The position numbers and the translations under genes were made by a program. A DNA stretch of 64,000 nt, taken from Actinomyces sp. S6-Spd3. Its GTDB lineage: Bacteria > Actinomycetota > Actinomycetes > Actinomycetales > Actinomycetaceae. Shown one piece after another: positions 8,450 to 17,226 of this stretch. The notes beneath the pieces are model-generated. The model saw nothing but the letters and a program-made list of their open reading frames with translations, was not told the DNA's origin and made no database searches. Location: NCBI RefSeq assembly GCF_000758755.1, contig NZ_JRMV01000281.1, positions 171,981 to 235,980 on the forward strand. Reading direction: 5' to 3'. Every line of letters begins with the position of its first letter. Within the stretch, counting starts at the first letter, position 1.

Positions 8450-11400
8450 GTGAGCGATTCTCCCTTCTCCATCGGCAATAACCCCATCCAATTGCCCAAG
8501 ATTGAGTTCCGTCGCCCCAAGATCGGCCCCGGAGCCATCACCGTTGTGGTTTTGGTGCTCGTGGGGCTTTTTGTCTACGCTGCTTCATCGTTCTGGACCG
8601 AAATTCTCTGGTTCCAGCAGATGCATTCGACTCGGATCATTTTGACCCGGTGGGGAGCTATCGCTGCGCTGGCACTCATCGGTGCGGTGATTTCAGTAGC
8701 TCTCTTGCGCACGATGATTGGTCTGGCTCATCGTCATCGCGTGCCATCGGGCAGGGGAGAAGCAGGCGCGAATCTTCGCCAATACCAAGAAGCGATTGAG
8801 CCCCACAAGAAGGGGCTGGCCTGGCTGGTTGCGCTGCTGATCGGTATCCCCGTTGGAATCAGGCTCGCCGAAGGATGGCAGACTGTCCTCACGTGGCTCA
8901 ACGCGACACCCTTCGGGAAGACCGACCCGATTTTTGGGTGGGACGTTTCATTCTTCGTCTTCACTCTTCCCTTCCTTGAGCTGGTCGTCTCGTTCCTCAT
9001 GCGCCTTGTTCTTCTATCCCTGGCGGTCTCGCTTGCTGTGTCCTACCTCTACGGAGGACTGCAACTCACTCCGCGCCCGCACGCTCGGAAAAAAGTGCGA
9101 CGCCACCTGGGGATCCTCGCAGCCGTGGCCTCGGTGATCATCGGCGCAAACTACTGGATCGGACGCTATTCGCTGCTCACTCAAAGTGGGGACAACATTG
9201 ACGGCGCAATGTATGCGGACGTCAATGCCACCCTTCCCGCGCATTCGATCCTCGCGGTAATCTCGCTCGCGGTTGCAGTTCTCTTCCTTATTGCCGCTTT
9301 CCGAGGCACCTGGCGCCTTCCCACGATCGGCGTCGTTGTCACCGTGGTTGCCGCATTGGTCATTGGTGGCGCCTACCCCGCGCTCATCGAACAGTTCAGG
9401 GTCCGCCCGAACGCGCGTTCTCTAAACGCTCCCTACATCCAGAACAATATTGACGCGACTTTGAGTGCCTATGGTCTGGATGATTTGGACTACACGACCT
9501 ACGACGCAACGACTAGCGCTCAGCCCGGTCAGTTGCGCGAAGACTCGGAATCGACCTCGCAGATTCGACTGCTCGACCCGCAGGTGATCCGCAAGACTGT
9601 TCAGCAGCTTCAGCAGTCGCGTCCCTACTACTCCTTTGATTCCGGGTTCTTTGTCGACCGATACACCATCAATGGTGAACGTCGTGACACCGTCATCTCG
9701 ATGCGTGAACTCAACCTTGCTGGACTCTCGCAAGAACAGCAGACCTGGGTCAACCGGCACACCGTTTACACCCACGGTTTCGGTGTTGTCGCTGCCTACG
9801 GTAACACCATCACTTCTGATGGTCTTCCCGCCTACTGGGAGCAGTCCATCCCCTCGACGGGTGAAATGGGATCCTACGAGCCTCGCGTCTACTTCTCTCA
9901 GTCGGCGCCTGATTACTCAATCGTTGGTGGCCCAGAGGGCACCGCGCCCCAAGAACTTGACTACCCCGACGACAACGCTCCCGGTGGTCAGGTCTCCACA
10001 ACCTTCACCGGCAACGGTGGTCCCTCGGTTGGGAATGTGTGGAATAAGCTCCTGTACTCGATCAAGTTCGGGTCAACGGATATCTTCTTCTCCTCTCAAA
10101 CGAATGAAGAATCCCAGATCCTGTATGACCGTGATCCCTTGCTGCGAGTGGCAAAGGTTGCACCTTACCTGACTTTGGAACAGAAGGCTTACCCGGCGGT
10201 TGTTGATACCGATGGAGATCCTTCGACCCCGAAGCGTCTGGTGTGGGTTGTTGATGCCTACACAACCACGGATTCCTACCCTTATGCCCAGCACCAATCG
10301 CTGTCCTCCAGCACGGTCGATTCGCGCTCACAGTCGGTGGGAGAGTACATCCAAGGAAACTCCATCAACTACATGCGTAACTCGGTGAAAGCCATCGTCG
10401 ACGCCTATGACGGATCAGTGCGTTTGTTCCAGTGGGACGATAACGATCCGATCCTCAATACCTGGACGAAGATCTACCCCGGAACCGTGGAACCCAAGGC
10501 AAACATCTCTGCCGACCTGATGGGACACCTGCGCTACCCGGAGGACATGTTCAAGGTTCAGCGTGAACTTCTCACGTCCTACCACGTGCGTGATGCCGCT
10601 GATTTCTACACCGGTGGCGACCGCTGGCGACTGGCAGAAGAAACCTCGACTGCTGCAACAGCCAATGGCTCAATTCAGACCATGACTTCCTCGCAGCTGC
10701 AAGCGATCCGAGTGCAGCCGCCCTACTATCTGACCATGCAGATGCCTGGGCAGGACTCCGCAGAGTTCTCCCTCACCTCTGTGTTCGTCCCCGGTGGCGA
10801 GTCCAAGCGCGAGGCCATGGCTGGCTTCCTCGCAGTCGATTCGGAAACGGGAAGCCAAGCTGGGCAAGTTCGCGAGGGATACGGCAAGCTGCGATTGATC
10901 GCGCTGCCTTCCTCGACGACGGTTCCTGGCCCCGGACAGATCCAAAATGCCTACGACACGAACCAGACAATTGCCTCGCAATTGAACGTGTTGAACCTGT
11001 CGGATTCAACGGTCATTAGGGGTAACCTCTTGACCCTGCCCGTGGGTGGAGGCCTTCTCTACGTCCAGCCCGTGTACATTCAAGGATCGGGCGGCGCGAA
11101 CTATCCGGTGCTGCGTTTCGTCTTGACGGCTTTTGGTAATCGCGTTGGATTCGCCCCGACTTTGCAAGAGTCGCTGGATCAAACCTTCGGCGGGGATTCA
11201 GCTGCAAAGGTGACGGGTAAGGACACCTCCAGCAAGGATAAGAACCAAAATACCGATACGAATTCTGAGCCCTCACAGCAGCTCGCCTCTGCTCTGCAGG
11301 ACGCTAATCAGGCCATCCAAGATGGCCAAAATGCCCTGAAGAACAATGACTGGGCAGCTTATGGTGAATCGCAAAAACGCTTGAACGATTCCCTTGCCAA

Positions 11401-11452
11401 GGCTATTGAGGCTCAAAAGGCACTGGAAGCACAAAAGGGTTCCGGTTCCTGA
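8450..11452 (+). CDS. UPF0182 family integral membrane protein
   Basis: 1000 aa from a GTG with ribosome-binding site agagaggaag. The first 320 residues hold about seven hydrophobic segments; the rest is a large, probably extracytoplasmic domain rich in Tyr, Thr, Ser and Gln, ending in a polar tail (about 920-1000, QDANQAIQDGQNALKNNDW) that may form a short coiled coil. Typical UPF0182 landmarks are WTEILWFQQ near residue 50 and NIDATLSAYGLDD near 335. The family is widespread in actinobacteria and usually follows the Lon-like gene; its molecular role is unknown. A strong hairpin at 11473-11516 lies behind it. Confidence 0.93.
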   Translation: MSDSPFSIGNNPIQLPKIEFRRPKIGPGAITVVVLVLVGLFVYAASSFWTEILWFQQMHSTRIILTRWGAIAALALIGAVISVALLRTMIGLAHRHRVPSGRGEAGANLRQYQEAIEPHKKGLAWLVALLIGIPVGIRLAEGWQTVLTWLNATPFGKTDPIFGWDVSFFVFTLPFLELVVSFLMRLVLLSLAVSLAVSYLYGGLQLTPRPHARKKVRRHLGILAAVASVIIGANYWIGRYSLLTQSGDNIDGAMYADVNATLPAHSILAVISLAVAVLFLIAAFRGTWRLPTIGVVVTVVAALVIGGAYPALIEQFRVRPNARSLNAPYIQNNIDATLSAYGLDDLDYTTYDATTSAQPGQLREDSESTSQIRLLDPQVIRKTVQQLQQSRPYYSFDSGFFVDRYTINGERRDTVISMRELNLAGLSQEQQTWVNRHTVYTHGFGVVAAYGNTITSDGLPAYWEQSIPSTGEMGSYEPRVYFSQSAPDYSIVGGPEGTAPQELDYPDDNAPGGQVSTTFTGNGGPSVGNVWNKLLYSIKFGSTDIFFSSQTNEESQILYDRDPLLRVAKVAPYLTLEQKAYPAVVDTDGDPSTPKRLVWVVDAYTTTDSYPYAQHQSLSSSTVDSRSQSVGEYIQGNSINYMRNSVKAIVDAYDGSVRLFQWDDNDPILNTWTKIYPGTVEPKANISADLMGHLRYPEDMFKVQRELLTSYHVRDAADFYTGGDRWRLAEETSTAATANGSIQTMTSSQLQAIRVQPPYYLTMQMPGQDSAEFSLTSVFVPGGESKREAMAGFLAVDSETGSQAGQVREGYGKLRLIALPSSTTVPGPGQIQNAYDTNQTIASQLNVLNLSDSTVIRGNLLTLPVGGGLLYVQPVYIQGSGGANYPVLRFVLTAFGNRVGFAPTLQESLDQTFGGDSAAKVTGKDTSSKDKNQNTDTNSEPSQQLASALQDANQAIQDGQNALKNNDWAAYGESQKRLNDSLAKAIEAQKALEAQKGSGS

Positions 11453-11472
11453 TGTGCTGAAACATGATTGAT

Positions 11473-11516
11473 GTCGTTGGGGGCGGGAGGATTTCAATCC
11501 TCCCGCCCCCAACGAC
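11473..11516. terminator. bidirectional hairpin terminator between UPF0182 and PdtaS genes
   Basis: Perfect 19-bp stem (11473-11491 with 11498-11516) and 6-nt loop, very GC-rich (gggggcggga core). It lies between two convergent genes. There is no strong T-run on either side, so it may act as a protective or Rho-assisted hairpin. Confidence 0.75.
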
Positions 11517-11587
11517 ATTCACATCACAAGCGTTGTATCTAGACCCCTCCTCATTAATTCTTCAAGGAAGGATGTGGGTACAAACTT

Positions 11588-13057
11588 TCAGTCGGATAAA
11601 CGGGCCTTCAACGTGACGACGGTTCCGCCGCCTTCAGCAGGCTCCCAATCGATGCTGCCTCGAAGTTCGCCACGAACCATCTGATTAACGATCTGGGTCC
11701 CCAAACCCGTCATCGCCCGACCGGGCTGGATTCCTGCACCATTGTCAGTGACTGTAACAATGAGCTGGTCACCGTTGCGCTGCGCGTGGACGCGGATCAG
11801 CCCGTCCTTATCCGCAAGACCGTGCTCAACCGAATTCGATACAAGCTCGTTGAGAACAGTCGCCATAGCCTGCGCTTGTGCTGCTGCAAGGCTGCCGAAC
11901 TCACCGCTGGTCGTCACATCGACCGCATGATCGGTTGAGGCAAGCGTTCCGGCCATTCTCACAATCGTTCGCGCGACATCGTCAAAATCGACCTGCTCAT
12001 TGACGTCTTGCGAGAGGGCCTCGTGAACAGTCGCAATCGCCTGGACTCGCCGCTCGGCTTCCTTGAGTGCGGCCTGAACGCTTTCCAGATCAGAACGGCG
12101 AGACTGAAGACGCAGCAGAGCCGACACCGTCTGCAGATTATTCTTCACGCGGTGGTGAATCTCGCGAATCGTTGCGTCCTTTGTCATGAGTTCTTGTTCG
12201 CGTCGACGAATCTCGGTGATATCACGCGTCAAGATGACAGCGCCCAGACGCTTATGACCATCGACAAGCGGAAGCGCACGCAAGGAGATCGTGACCCCTT
12301 GAACCGATAGTTCGACGCGCCAGGGGGCGCGTCCCATCACGACGACTGCCAAAGACTCCTCAACGCTGTTCTCATCGCTCACAGCATCTGTGATGCGTTC
12401 GGCCAAGACTTCGCCAAATACGGAATCTTGACGGATTCCAATGCGACGCAGACACGACATAGCATTGGGGGTCGTCTGAAGGACCTTTCCATCTTGATCG
12501 ATGAGGATCGCTCCGTCTTGGACGCGGGGAACACCATGTGCGGAAGCTGTTGGAGCAGACTTGTAGGGGTACTCGCCCCGAGTGATCATCTCGCAGATGA
12601 TGTCCGCCGCGTCACTGGTCCAGGTATCAAAGTTTTGAGCAAGACGAGGCGAGGATAGGTTCGTTTCGCGCGTGAGCACCGCGATGACTTCGCCCTCGTA
12701 GGGGATCGGAACACAAACTTCAAGAACCGAGTAGGTACCGGCCCAATGCGGCGAAGTCGGGCGCACGACCTTGCCGGTTCTCATCGCCTCACGCAGCTCG
12801 GCCTCGCGAGCAAGAGGAAGATACAGGCCCCGCGGATCGTCAGCGTGAACGGTGATCGAGGTTGAGGGGCGGCAATTCTCGGCGGCGAAGAAGCGGTCAT
12901 CGTCTGTATGAAGCCACAACACCAAGTCGGCAGCCGCAAGGTCTGCAAGAACCTGCCAATCAGCCAAGAGCTGGTGCAAATGATCGTGAGCTCCCGGGGA
13001 CAGCTTAGGAGTGAATGAGACTTCTGCAGATTGGGCAAAGCTTGACATGTCCGACAT
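11588..13057 (-). CDS. pdtaS: PdtaS-like sensor histidine kinase (HisKA_2 family)
   Basis: 489 aa, cytoplasmic, no membrane segment. Domain order: N-terminal GAF-like region (about 20-170), PAS region (about 185-290), HisKA_2 phosphoacceptor HHRVKNNLQTVSALLRLQ (His near residue 299) and HATPase_c with VLNELVSNSVEHGL, DNGAGI and TGLGTQIV. In mycobacteria PdtaS works with the ANTAR RNA-binding regulator PdtaR, whose gene is not in this window. TATTGT sits exactly 6 nt before the ATG at 13057, so translation is probably leaderless; the ATG at 13048 is the alternative. The gene ends next to the hairpin at 11473-11516. Confidence 0.9.
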   Translation of the reverse strand: MSDMSSFAQSAEVSFTPKLSPGAHDHLHQLLADWQVLADLAAADLVLWLHTDDDRFFAAENCRPSTSITVHADDPRGLYLPLAREAELREAMRTGKVVRPTSPHWAGTYSVLEVCVPIPYEGEVIAVLTRETNLSSPRLAQNFDTWTSDAADIICEMITRGEYPYKSAPTASAHGVPRVQDGAILIDQDGKVLQTTPNAMSCLRRIGIRQDSVFGEVLAERITDAVSDENSVEESLAVVVMGRAPWRVELSVQGVTISLRALPLVDGHKRLGAVILTRDITEIRRREQELMTKDATIREIHHRVKNNLQTVSALLRLQSRRSDLESVQAALKEAERRVQAIATVHEALSQDVNEQVDFDDVARTIVRMAGTLASTDHAVDVTTSGEFGSLAAAQAQAMATVLNELVSNSVEHGLADKDGLIRVHAQRNGDQLIVTVTDNGAGIQPGRAMTGLGTQIVNQMVRGELRGSIDWEPAEGGGTVVTLKARLSD

Positions 13058-13063
13058 GTCTTC

Positions 13064-13069
13064 ACAATA
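13064..13069 (-). promoter_or_regulatory. -10 element of pdtaS (leaderless)
   Basis: TATTGT on the minus strand, 6 nt (gaagac) before the ATG at 13057. Confidence 0.5.
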
Positions 13070-13171
13070 GCGGCACTCGCCTCATTGTGAGAATCAACGG
13101 GCGGCAAGGATACAATCACTCCTGTGGACTTCGCTTCAACATAGGGGCGGAGCAGACAAGAAGATGGGACA

Positions 13172-13687
13172 ATGATGCAGGTCAATGGGGATGCGCAGTA
13201 TCAATGCTCGCCGGAGGCATTCGTCGAAATCAGTACGAACGGGGATTTCGTTCAGACGCGCTTTGGGGATTTTATTCGCGAGGCCGTGGTGGAGTACCCG
13301 CAGGCAGGCGCGGTGAGCGTTCGTGGACAACTCAACCCCGAGGCCCTTCCCGCGCGTGCGCGCTCGGCGGTCGAAAACCAAGTCCTCATCGAATACGACG
13401 AGGTGTGGACGCAGGTCGCTCCCAGGCACTTTCAAGCGAGATGCACCCTGAATGCTGAGGCGGTCTCTGTCAGTGCGCATCTGACTCAGAGCGTGAGCCC
13501 CGTGGAGTGGGATCTCAATCAGTGCCAGTGGGCGCTCAATGGCGAATACAGAATTGCAATTCCTCTTATTGGACGCATGGTCGAGGCCACGGTGGCCTCT
13601 CATTTCGACGACTTCTTCAAACGAGAGCACAAAATCGTCGATACATGGCTCAAGAGACATGCGGGCGAGTACTACATCGCGGAATAA
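13172..13687 (+). CDS. DUF2505 family protein
   Basis: 171 aa, no signal peptide or membrane segment. The layout of an N-terminal strand, alternating beta segments and a long C-terminal amphipathic helix (IGRMVEATVASHFDDFFKREHKIVDTWLKRH) fits the DUF2505 family, which is predicted to have the SRPBCC/START-like helix-grip fold that encloses hydrophobic ligands. No ligand is known. It is divergent from pdtaS and precedes an OsmC-family gene by 52 nt. ATGs at 13172 and 13175 are both possible. Confidence 0.75.
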   Translation: MMQVNGDAQYQCSPEAFVEISTNGDFVQTRFGDFIREAVVEYPQAGAVSVRGQLNPEALPARARSAVENQVLIEYDEVWTQVAPRHFQARCTLNAEAVSVSAHLTQSVSPVEWDLNQCQWALNGEYRIAIPLIGRMVEATVASHFDDFFKREHKIVDTWLKRHAGEYYIAE

Positions 13688-13739
13688 AACCCTTTCACTT
13701 CGGGTTGTGAACTGATAAAGAACACGGGAAGGACACATC

Positions 13740-14210
13740 ATGTCTGAAGAAATCAGCGAAACAACAGAGTCTGTAGCGGCTGCGGGTGGCCCCTCACGGC
13801 CTCTGTACTTGGAACGGACAGGAGTGCGTCAGTACGTCGCTCGTAATGCTCGCGGAGCTGAGGTTCTGGTCGGTGACGGCCCGGGACGCTTCACCCCGGG
13901 TGATTTGCTCAAGCTTGCGCTCGCCGGTTGCAATGCAATGTCCTCTGATGCGCGTTTCGCCGCAGTCTTGGGCGAGGACTTTGCGCAGATTGCCGGCGTT
14001 TCCGCCGAATACGACGAGGCCGCCGATCGCTTCACTTCCATGGAAGTTGAGCTTCTGCAGGACCTCTCTTCGCTCAGTGAAGAAGAGACAACAAATCTTC
14101 TTCGTCGTGCTGGTTCCGCTATTGAGCGCAATTGCACGATCGCACATAGCCTTTCTGAGCCGCTGCCTCACACCTTGCATATCGCCTCTGAACAGGTTCG
14201 CGAATCTTGA
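13740..14210 (+). CDS. OsmC family protein
   Basis: 156 aa with ribosome-binding site gggaagga 8 nt before the ATG. OsmC/Ohr proteins are cytoplasmic thiol peroxidases acting on organic hydroperoxides. The two active-site cysteines are present: Cys64 in LALAGCNAMSSD and Cys132 in ERNCTIAHSL. The N-terminal 20 residues are a polar extension. The closest type is the general OsmC-like branch rather than Ohr. A long perfect inverted repeat follows 7 nt after the stop. Confidence 0.88.
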   Translation: MSEEISETTESVAAAGGPSRPLYLERTGVRQYVARNARGAEVLVGDGPGRFTPGDLLKLALAGCNAMSSDARFAAVLGEDFAQIAGVSAEYDEAADRFTSMEVELLQDLSSLSEEETTNLLRRAGSAIERNCTIAHSLSEPLPHTLHIASEQVRES

Positions 14211-14217
14211 GAGTTGT

Positions 14218-14271
14218 TGCCTCTTTCGCCAGCGTGTGCCACTAGGCTTGTAGGCGCTGGCGAAAGAGGCA
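14218..14271. repeat. 17-bp inverted repeat flanking a -10-like TAGGCT upstream of thyA
   Basis: Arms 14218-14234 and 14255-14271 are perfect complements (17 bp) separated by 20 nt. The spacer contains TAGGCT at 14243-14248, the hexamer that serves as a putative -10 at several genes here. Transcription would start around 14254, at the edge of the right arm, leaving about 41 nt of leader before thyA. It could be the osmC terminator (no T-run follows) or an operator straddling the thyA promoter. Confidence 0.6.
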
Positions 14272-14295
14272 GAACAAAGCCGGAAGGGAAATGTA

Positions 14296-15099
14296 ATGAA
14301 CCAGGTTGATAGGCAATACGAAGACCTACTGGCAAAGATTATGCGTGAAGGTGTGGAAAAGACCGACCGCACGGGTACAGGCACGCGTTCCCTTTTCGGC
14401 GCACAGCTCCGCTATGACCTCTCACAGGGCTTTCCGCTCATTACGACCAAGCGCGTCCACATGAAGTCGATCATTGGCGAGCTCTTGTGGTTCCTCAGCG
14501 GGGATTCGAACGTGCGGTGGCTTCAAGAAAACGGCGTTCGTATCTGGAATGAATGGGCCGATGAAAATGGTGACTTGGGGCCCGTTTACGGTGTCCAGTG
14601 GCGCCGCTGGAATGCCGGGGATGGTCGTCAGATTGACCAAATCTCTCAGGTTTTAGAGACGCTGAAGACTAACCCTGATTCCCGTCGCATGATTGTGTCG
14701 GCTTGGAATGTTGGGGATCTTCCGCAGATGGCTCTTGAGCCTTGCCATGCGTTCTTCCAGCTCTATGTCGCCCAGGGGCGTTTGTCTCTACAGCTGTATC
14801 AGCGCAGTGCCGACATGTTCCTTGGTGTTCCCTTCAATATCGCCTCTTATTCCCTCTTGACCCACATGTTTGCCCAGCAGGCTGGCCTGGAAGTAGGCGA
14901 CTTTATTTGGACCGGGGGAGACTGCCACATCTACTCGAACCATGTTGAGCAGGTGAATGAACAGCTCTCGCGTGAGCCCTATCCCTTCCCAACTTTGAAG
15001 CTGCGCCAGGCGGATTCGATGTTCTCTTACGATTTCGACGACATCGAGATTGAGGGCTACGAACATCACCCGACGATCAAAGCACCGGTGGCCGTGTGA
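14296..15099 (+). CDS. thyA: thymidylate synthase
   Basis: 267 aa, normal ThyA length. Converts dUMP to dTMP using methylene-tetrahydrofolate and releases dihydrofolate. The nucleophile is Cys150 in [12 protein letters not shown]. Other family blocks are [11 protein letters not shown] (24-34), [52 protein letters not shown] (dUMP and folate contacts) and a C-terminal PVAV in place of the more usual PxAV end. Ribosome-binding site ggaaggga. It overlaps or abuts folA, which recycles the dihydrofolate it produces. Confidence 0.98.
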   Translation: MNQVDRQYEDLLAKIMREGVEKTDRTGTGTRSLFGAQLRYDLSQGFPLITTKRVHMKSIIGELLWFLSGDSNVRWLQENGVRIWNEWADENGDLGPVYGVQWRRWNAGDGRQIDQISQVLETLKTNPDSRRMIVSAWNVGDLPQMALEPCHAFFQLYVAQGRLSLQLYQRSADMFLGVPFNIASYSLLTHMFAQQAGLEVGDFIWTGGDCHIYSNHVEQVNEQLSREPYPFPTLKLRQADSMFSYDFDDIEIEGYEHHPTIKAPVAV

Positions 15100-15149
15100 A
15101 CCACGGCGGAGGCGCTGCCCGGGAAATGACGGTTGGGGAGGAACCGCAC

Positions 15150-15704
15150 GTGCAGCATCGATCGGTCCCTCTTGCCTCGATTTGGGCCCAAACGGCTGAT
15201 GGCCTGCTGGGGTCGGGGACTGAAATGCTCTGGCGGGTTCCCGCGGATTTTGCTCACTTCAAGGCCGCAACAATGAACTGCCCGATTATTATGGGTCGTT
15301 CATCATGGGACGCCTTGGGGCGTCCCTTACCTGGTAGAACGTCCATTGTCATCACCCGAAACCCAGATCTGAAACTGGATGGTGCGCTGGTTGCGCATTC
15401 CTTGGATGAAGCAGTGCGACTTGGACAAGAGGATGCACGCGAGCGGGGCAGTGAGCGCGTGTGGATCACGGGCGGCGCACAGATCTACACGCAGTCAATG
15501 CCGCTGGTGGATGAGCTTGTCGTCTCTTTCTTAGAACTTGACGACCCCTGTCTTGAAAAGATCAAGGGCAGCGAACATCATGTGTATGCTCCAGAGATAT
15601 CCCCTGAAGAGTGGGGACTTGACCTGAGCCGCAGCGATGAGGCCTGGCGTCCCGCCTCAGGAGATGCCCTCCGCTGGAAAGTCGAGGTTTTCCGTCGCCT
15701 GTGA
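15150..15704 (+). CDS. folA: dihydrofolate reductase
   Basis: 184 aa from the GTG at 15150, which has an excellent ribosome-binding site (ggggagga, 7 nt upstream). The frame is open back to a GTG at 15096 overlapping the thyA stop and an ATG at 15126; those starts add up to 18 residues without DHFR character. DHFR motifs: ASIWAQTADGLLG (N-terminal strand and loop), the WRVPADFAHFKAATM helix with the substrate Asp, IIMGRSSWDALGRPLPGRTSIVITR (NADPH binding) and VWITGGAQIY. Reduces dihydrofolate to tetrahydrofolate. Its last 48 bases overlap the end of convergent rmuC. Confidence 0.94.
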   Translation: MQHRSVPLASIWAQTADGLLGSGTEMLWRVPADFAHFKAATMNCPIIMGRSSWDALGRPLPGRTSIVITRNPDLKLDGALVAHSLDEAVRLGQEDARERGSERVWITGGAQIYTQSMPLVDELVVSFLELDDPCLEKIKGSEHHVYAPEISPEEWGLDLSRSDEAWRPASGDALRWKVEVFRRL

Positions 15705-16889
15705 CAAGGGCGTCGTGAGAGTCTTTGCCTCCACGTGAACGCGCTCGAGGGGTTCGGGACTGAGATGAATTCCTGAGAGCTTCCGAGCGCTGACTAATGC
15801 TCGTGATTCAAAAGAACCGAGGAAAGAATTCCACGACTGCGATGCATTGTTGAGTGCGACGGAGACTTTCGATGCGTGTTTTCCAAGTGTTTGGAGCCGT
15901 TCGTAGAGTTCTTGAGAGAGCTGAATAATCTCTTGAGCCTGTGTGGATAGGCTTTGTTGACGCCAAGTGAAAGCAACTGTGCGCAGAATCGCCCATAGGG
16001 ACGTGGGGGAAGCAAGAACAACATTCATATTCAAGGCGTCGTGCATGAGTGAAGGATCGGTATGCAATGCTGCAGAGAGAATCGATTCGCTGGGAACAAA
16101 AGCGATGACATAGTCAGCGGCATGGGGGAGTTCTTTCCAATATTCCTTTCGGGAAAGTTCACTGACGTGGCGGCGCAAGGACTTCGCATGCTGGAGCATG
16201 AGCTGCTCGTATGTGAGTGTCTGATCCGAAGGATCCTCGCCATCAAGATGCAGGGGAGTGTCTTCGCTTTGGGCGCGCAAATAAGCATCCAGTGGGACTT
16301 TCGCATCAACTGGAATGCACTTATCTTGAGGGAGGAGGACGATCATGTCAGGGCGTTTGGATCGGCCTGCCGTTGGTACTTGGGTGTCAAAGTGAACGTG
16401 CTCGATAAGCCCGGCAGACTCAACGAGGGAACGTAGCTGGGCCTCTCCCCAAGTCCCGCGAAGAGGAGCGTGAGAGAGTGTGCGCGTGAGTTCTTGGGTG
16501 GACTGCCGGAGTAAATCTTCCGATTCTCGTGTCCACTTTAGTTGCTGATCAAGTGCGCCGATTTGCGCGGCCTGCTGTCGTTCTAAAGAACTGACGGAGG
16601 TTTGAAGGAGCTTTAAGCCTTCGTTGATCGGAAGGATTGTCTGCATAAGGTGTTGGTGCTGTGCAGATTCAAGCTGTGCTGTTTGGGATTGAGAATCGGC
16701 CAGGAGACTTTGGAAGGTGTGTTCTTGCGAGAGGCGTTCGCGCAGCTCTGCCACCTGGGCTTGGCTGCGTGCGAGGTCTTGTGAAAGTTCGAGGTGCGCG
16801 TGGAGTGCCCCACTGCGTTTACCCAGTGCCCACGATAAACAGGCTAGGGCTGCGCAGAGGACGAAGAAGAAAAAGTTCTGAGGTGTCAT
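15657..16889 (-). CDS. rmuC: DNA recombination protein RmuC
   Basis: 410 aa. N-terminal membrane anchor (about 5-22, FFFFVLCAALACLSWALG), a long Gln/Leu-rich coiled coil (about 30-130) and the RmuC nuclease-like core: RGTWGEAQLRSLVESAGL, RPDMIVLLP and IPVDAKVPLDAYLRA. RmuC limits inversions between short repeats in E. coli and has a predicted restriction-endonuclease-like fold. TAACAT lies 6 nt before the ATG at 16889, suggesting a leaderless mRNA. The 3' end overlaps folA by 48 nt in the opposite direction, an unusually long coding overlap. Confidence 0.93.
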   Translation of the reverse strand: MTPQNFFFFVLCAALACLSWALGKRSGALHAHLELSQDLARSQAQVAELRERLSQEHTFQSLLADSQSQTAQLESAQHQHLMQTILPINEGLKLLQTSVSSLERQQAAQIGALDQQLKWTRESEDLLRQSTQELTRTLSHAPLRGTWGEAQLRSLVESAGLIEHVHFDTQVPTAGRSKRPDMIVLLPQDKCIPVDAKVPLDAYLRAQSEDTPLHLDGEDPSDQTLTYEQLMLQHAKSLRRHVSELSRKEYWKELPHAADYVIAFVPSESILSAALHTDPSLMHDALNMNVVLASPTSLWAILRTVAFTWRQQSLSTQAQEIIQLSQELYERLQTLGKHASKVSVALNNASQSWNSFLGSFESRALVSARKLSGIHLSPEPLERVHVEAKTLTTPLSQATENLDFPAEGIS

Positions 16890-16895
16890 GGGAGG

Positions 16896-16901
16896 ATGTT
16901 A
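16896..16901 (-). promoter_or_regulatory. -10 element of rmuC (leaderless)
   Basis: TAACAT on the minus strand, 6 nt (cctccc) before the rmuC ATG at 16889. Confidence 0.5.
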
Positions 16902-16992
16902 AAACTGGGCACTTTCATCTGCGTCCACTTTGAGCGTGTGGATCTGCATGACCCATGTCACCCGACTCGAGTTGTGCTTTTGGGCCAAGACA

Positions 16993-17011
16993 GGTACCTT
17001 TTATAGGTACC
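16993..17011. repeat. GGTACC inverted repeat just upstream of the initiator tRNA
   Basis: GGTACC at 16993-16998 and 17006-17011 flank a 7-nt AT-rich core (ttttata). It lies 2 nt before the tRNA and overlaps where its promoter would be; TTGTGC at 16972-16977 with TACCTT at 16995-17000 (17-nt spacing) is a possible promoter. The remainder of 16902-17013 shows nothing else. Confidence 0.35.
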
Positions 17012-17013
17012 GA

Positions 17014-17087
17014 CGCGGGGTGGAGCAGTTCGGTAGCTCGCCGGGCTCATAACCCGGAGGTCGCAGGTTCAAATCCTGTCCCCGCTA
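17014..17087 (+). tRNA. initiator tRNA-fMet (anticodon CAT)
   Basis: 74-nt cloverleaf: acceptor cgcgggg pairing with ccccgct except for the first base, D arm gagc...gctc, anticodon stem ccggg/cccgg around ctcataa, and T arm gcagg-ttcaaat-cctgt. The unpaired position 1 (C against T at 72) and the three consecutive G-C pairs next to the anticodon loop are the marks of an initiator tRNA. Discriminator is A; the CCA end is not encoded. A textbook terminator follows. Confidence 0.96.
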
Positions 17088-17092
17088 CTAAT

Positions 17093-17122
17093 AACCCGGT
17101 CTCGAAAGAGACCGGGTTTTTG
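17093..17122 (+). terminator. Rho-independent terminator after tRNA-fMet
   Basis: 11-bp perfect stem (17093-17103 with 17108-17118), GAAA tetraloop and a T-run (17117-17121). Confidence 0.92.
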
Positions 17123-17226
17123 TATTTCTGCGCGCTTATCTGAGAAGACTCGCGTATTAAGCTCTCCGTTCCAATAAAAAATTGCGGCCTACGCTTCGCG
17201 TAGACCGCAATTGAGTGGAGGAACTT

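Noticed and set aside
17014-17122. tRNA gene as an integration site for a mobile element
   Set aside because: No integrase, no direct repeat of the tRNA 3' end and a normal terminator directly behind it.
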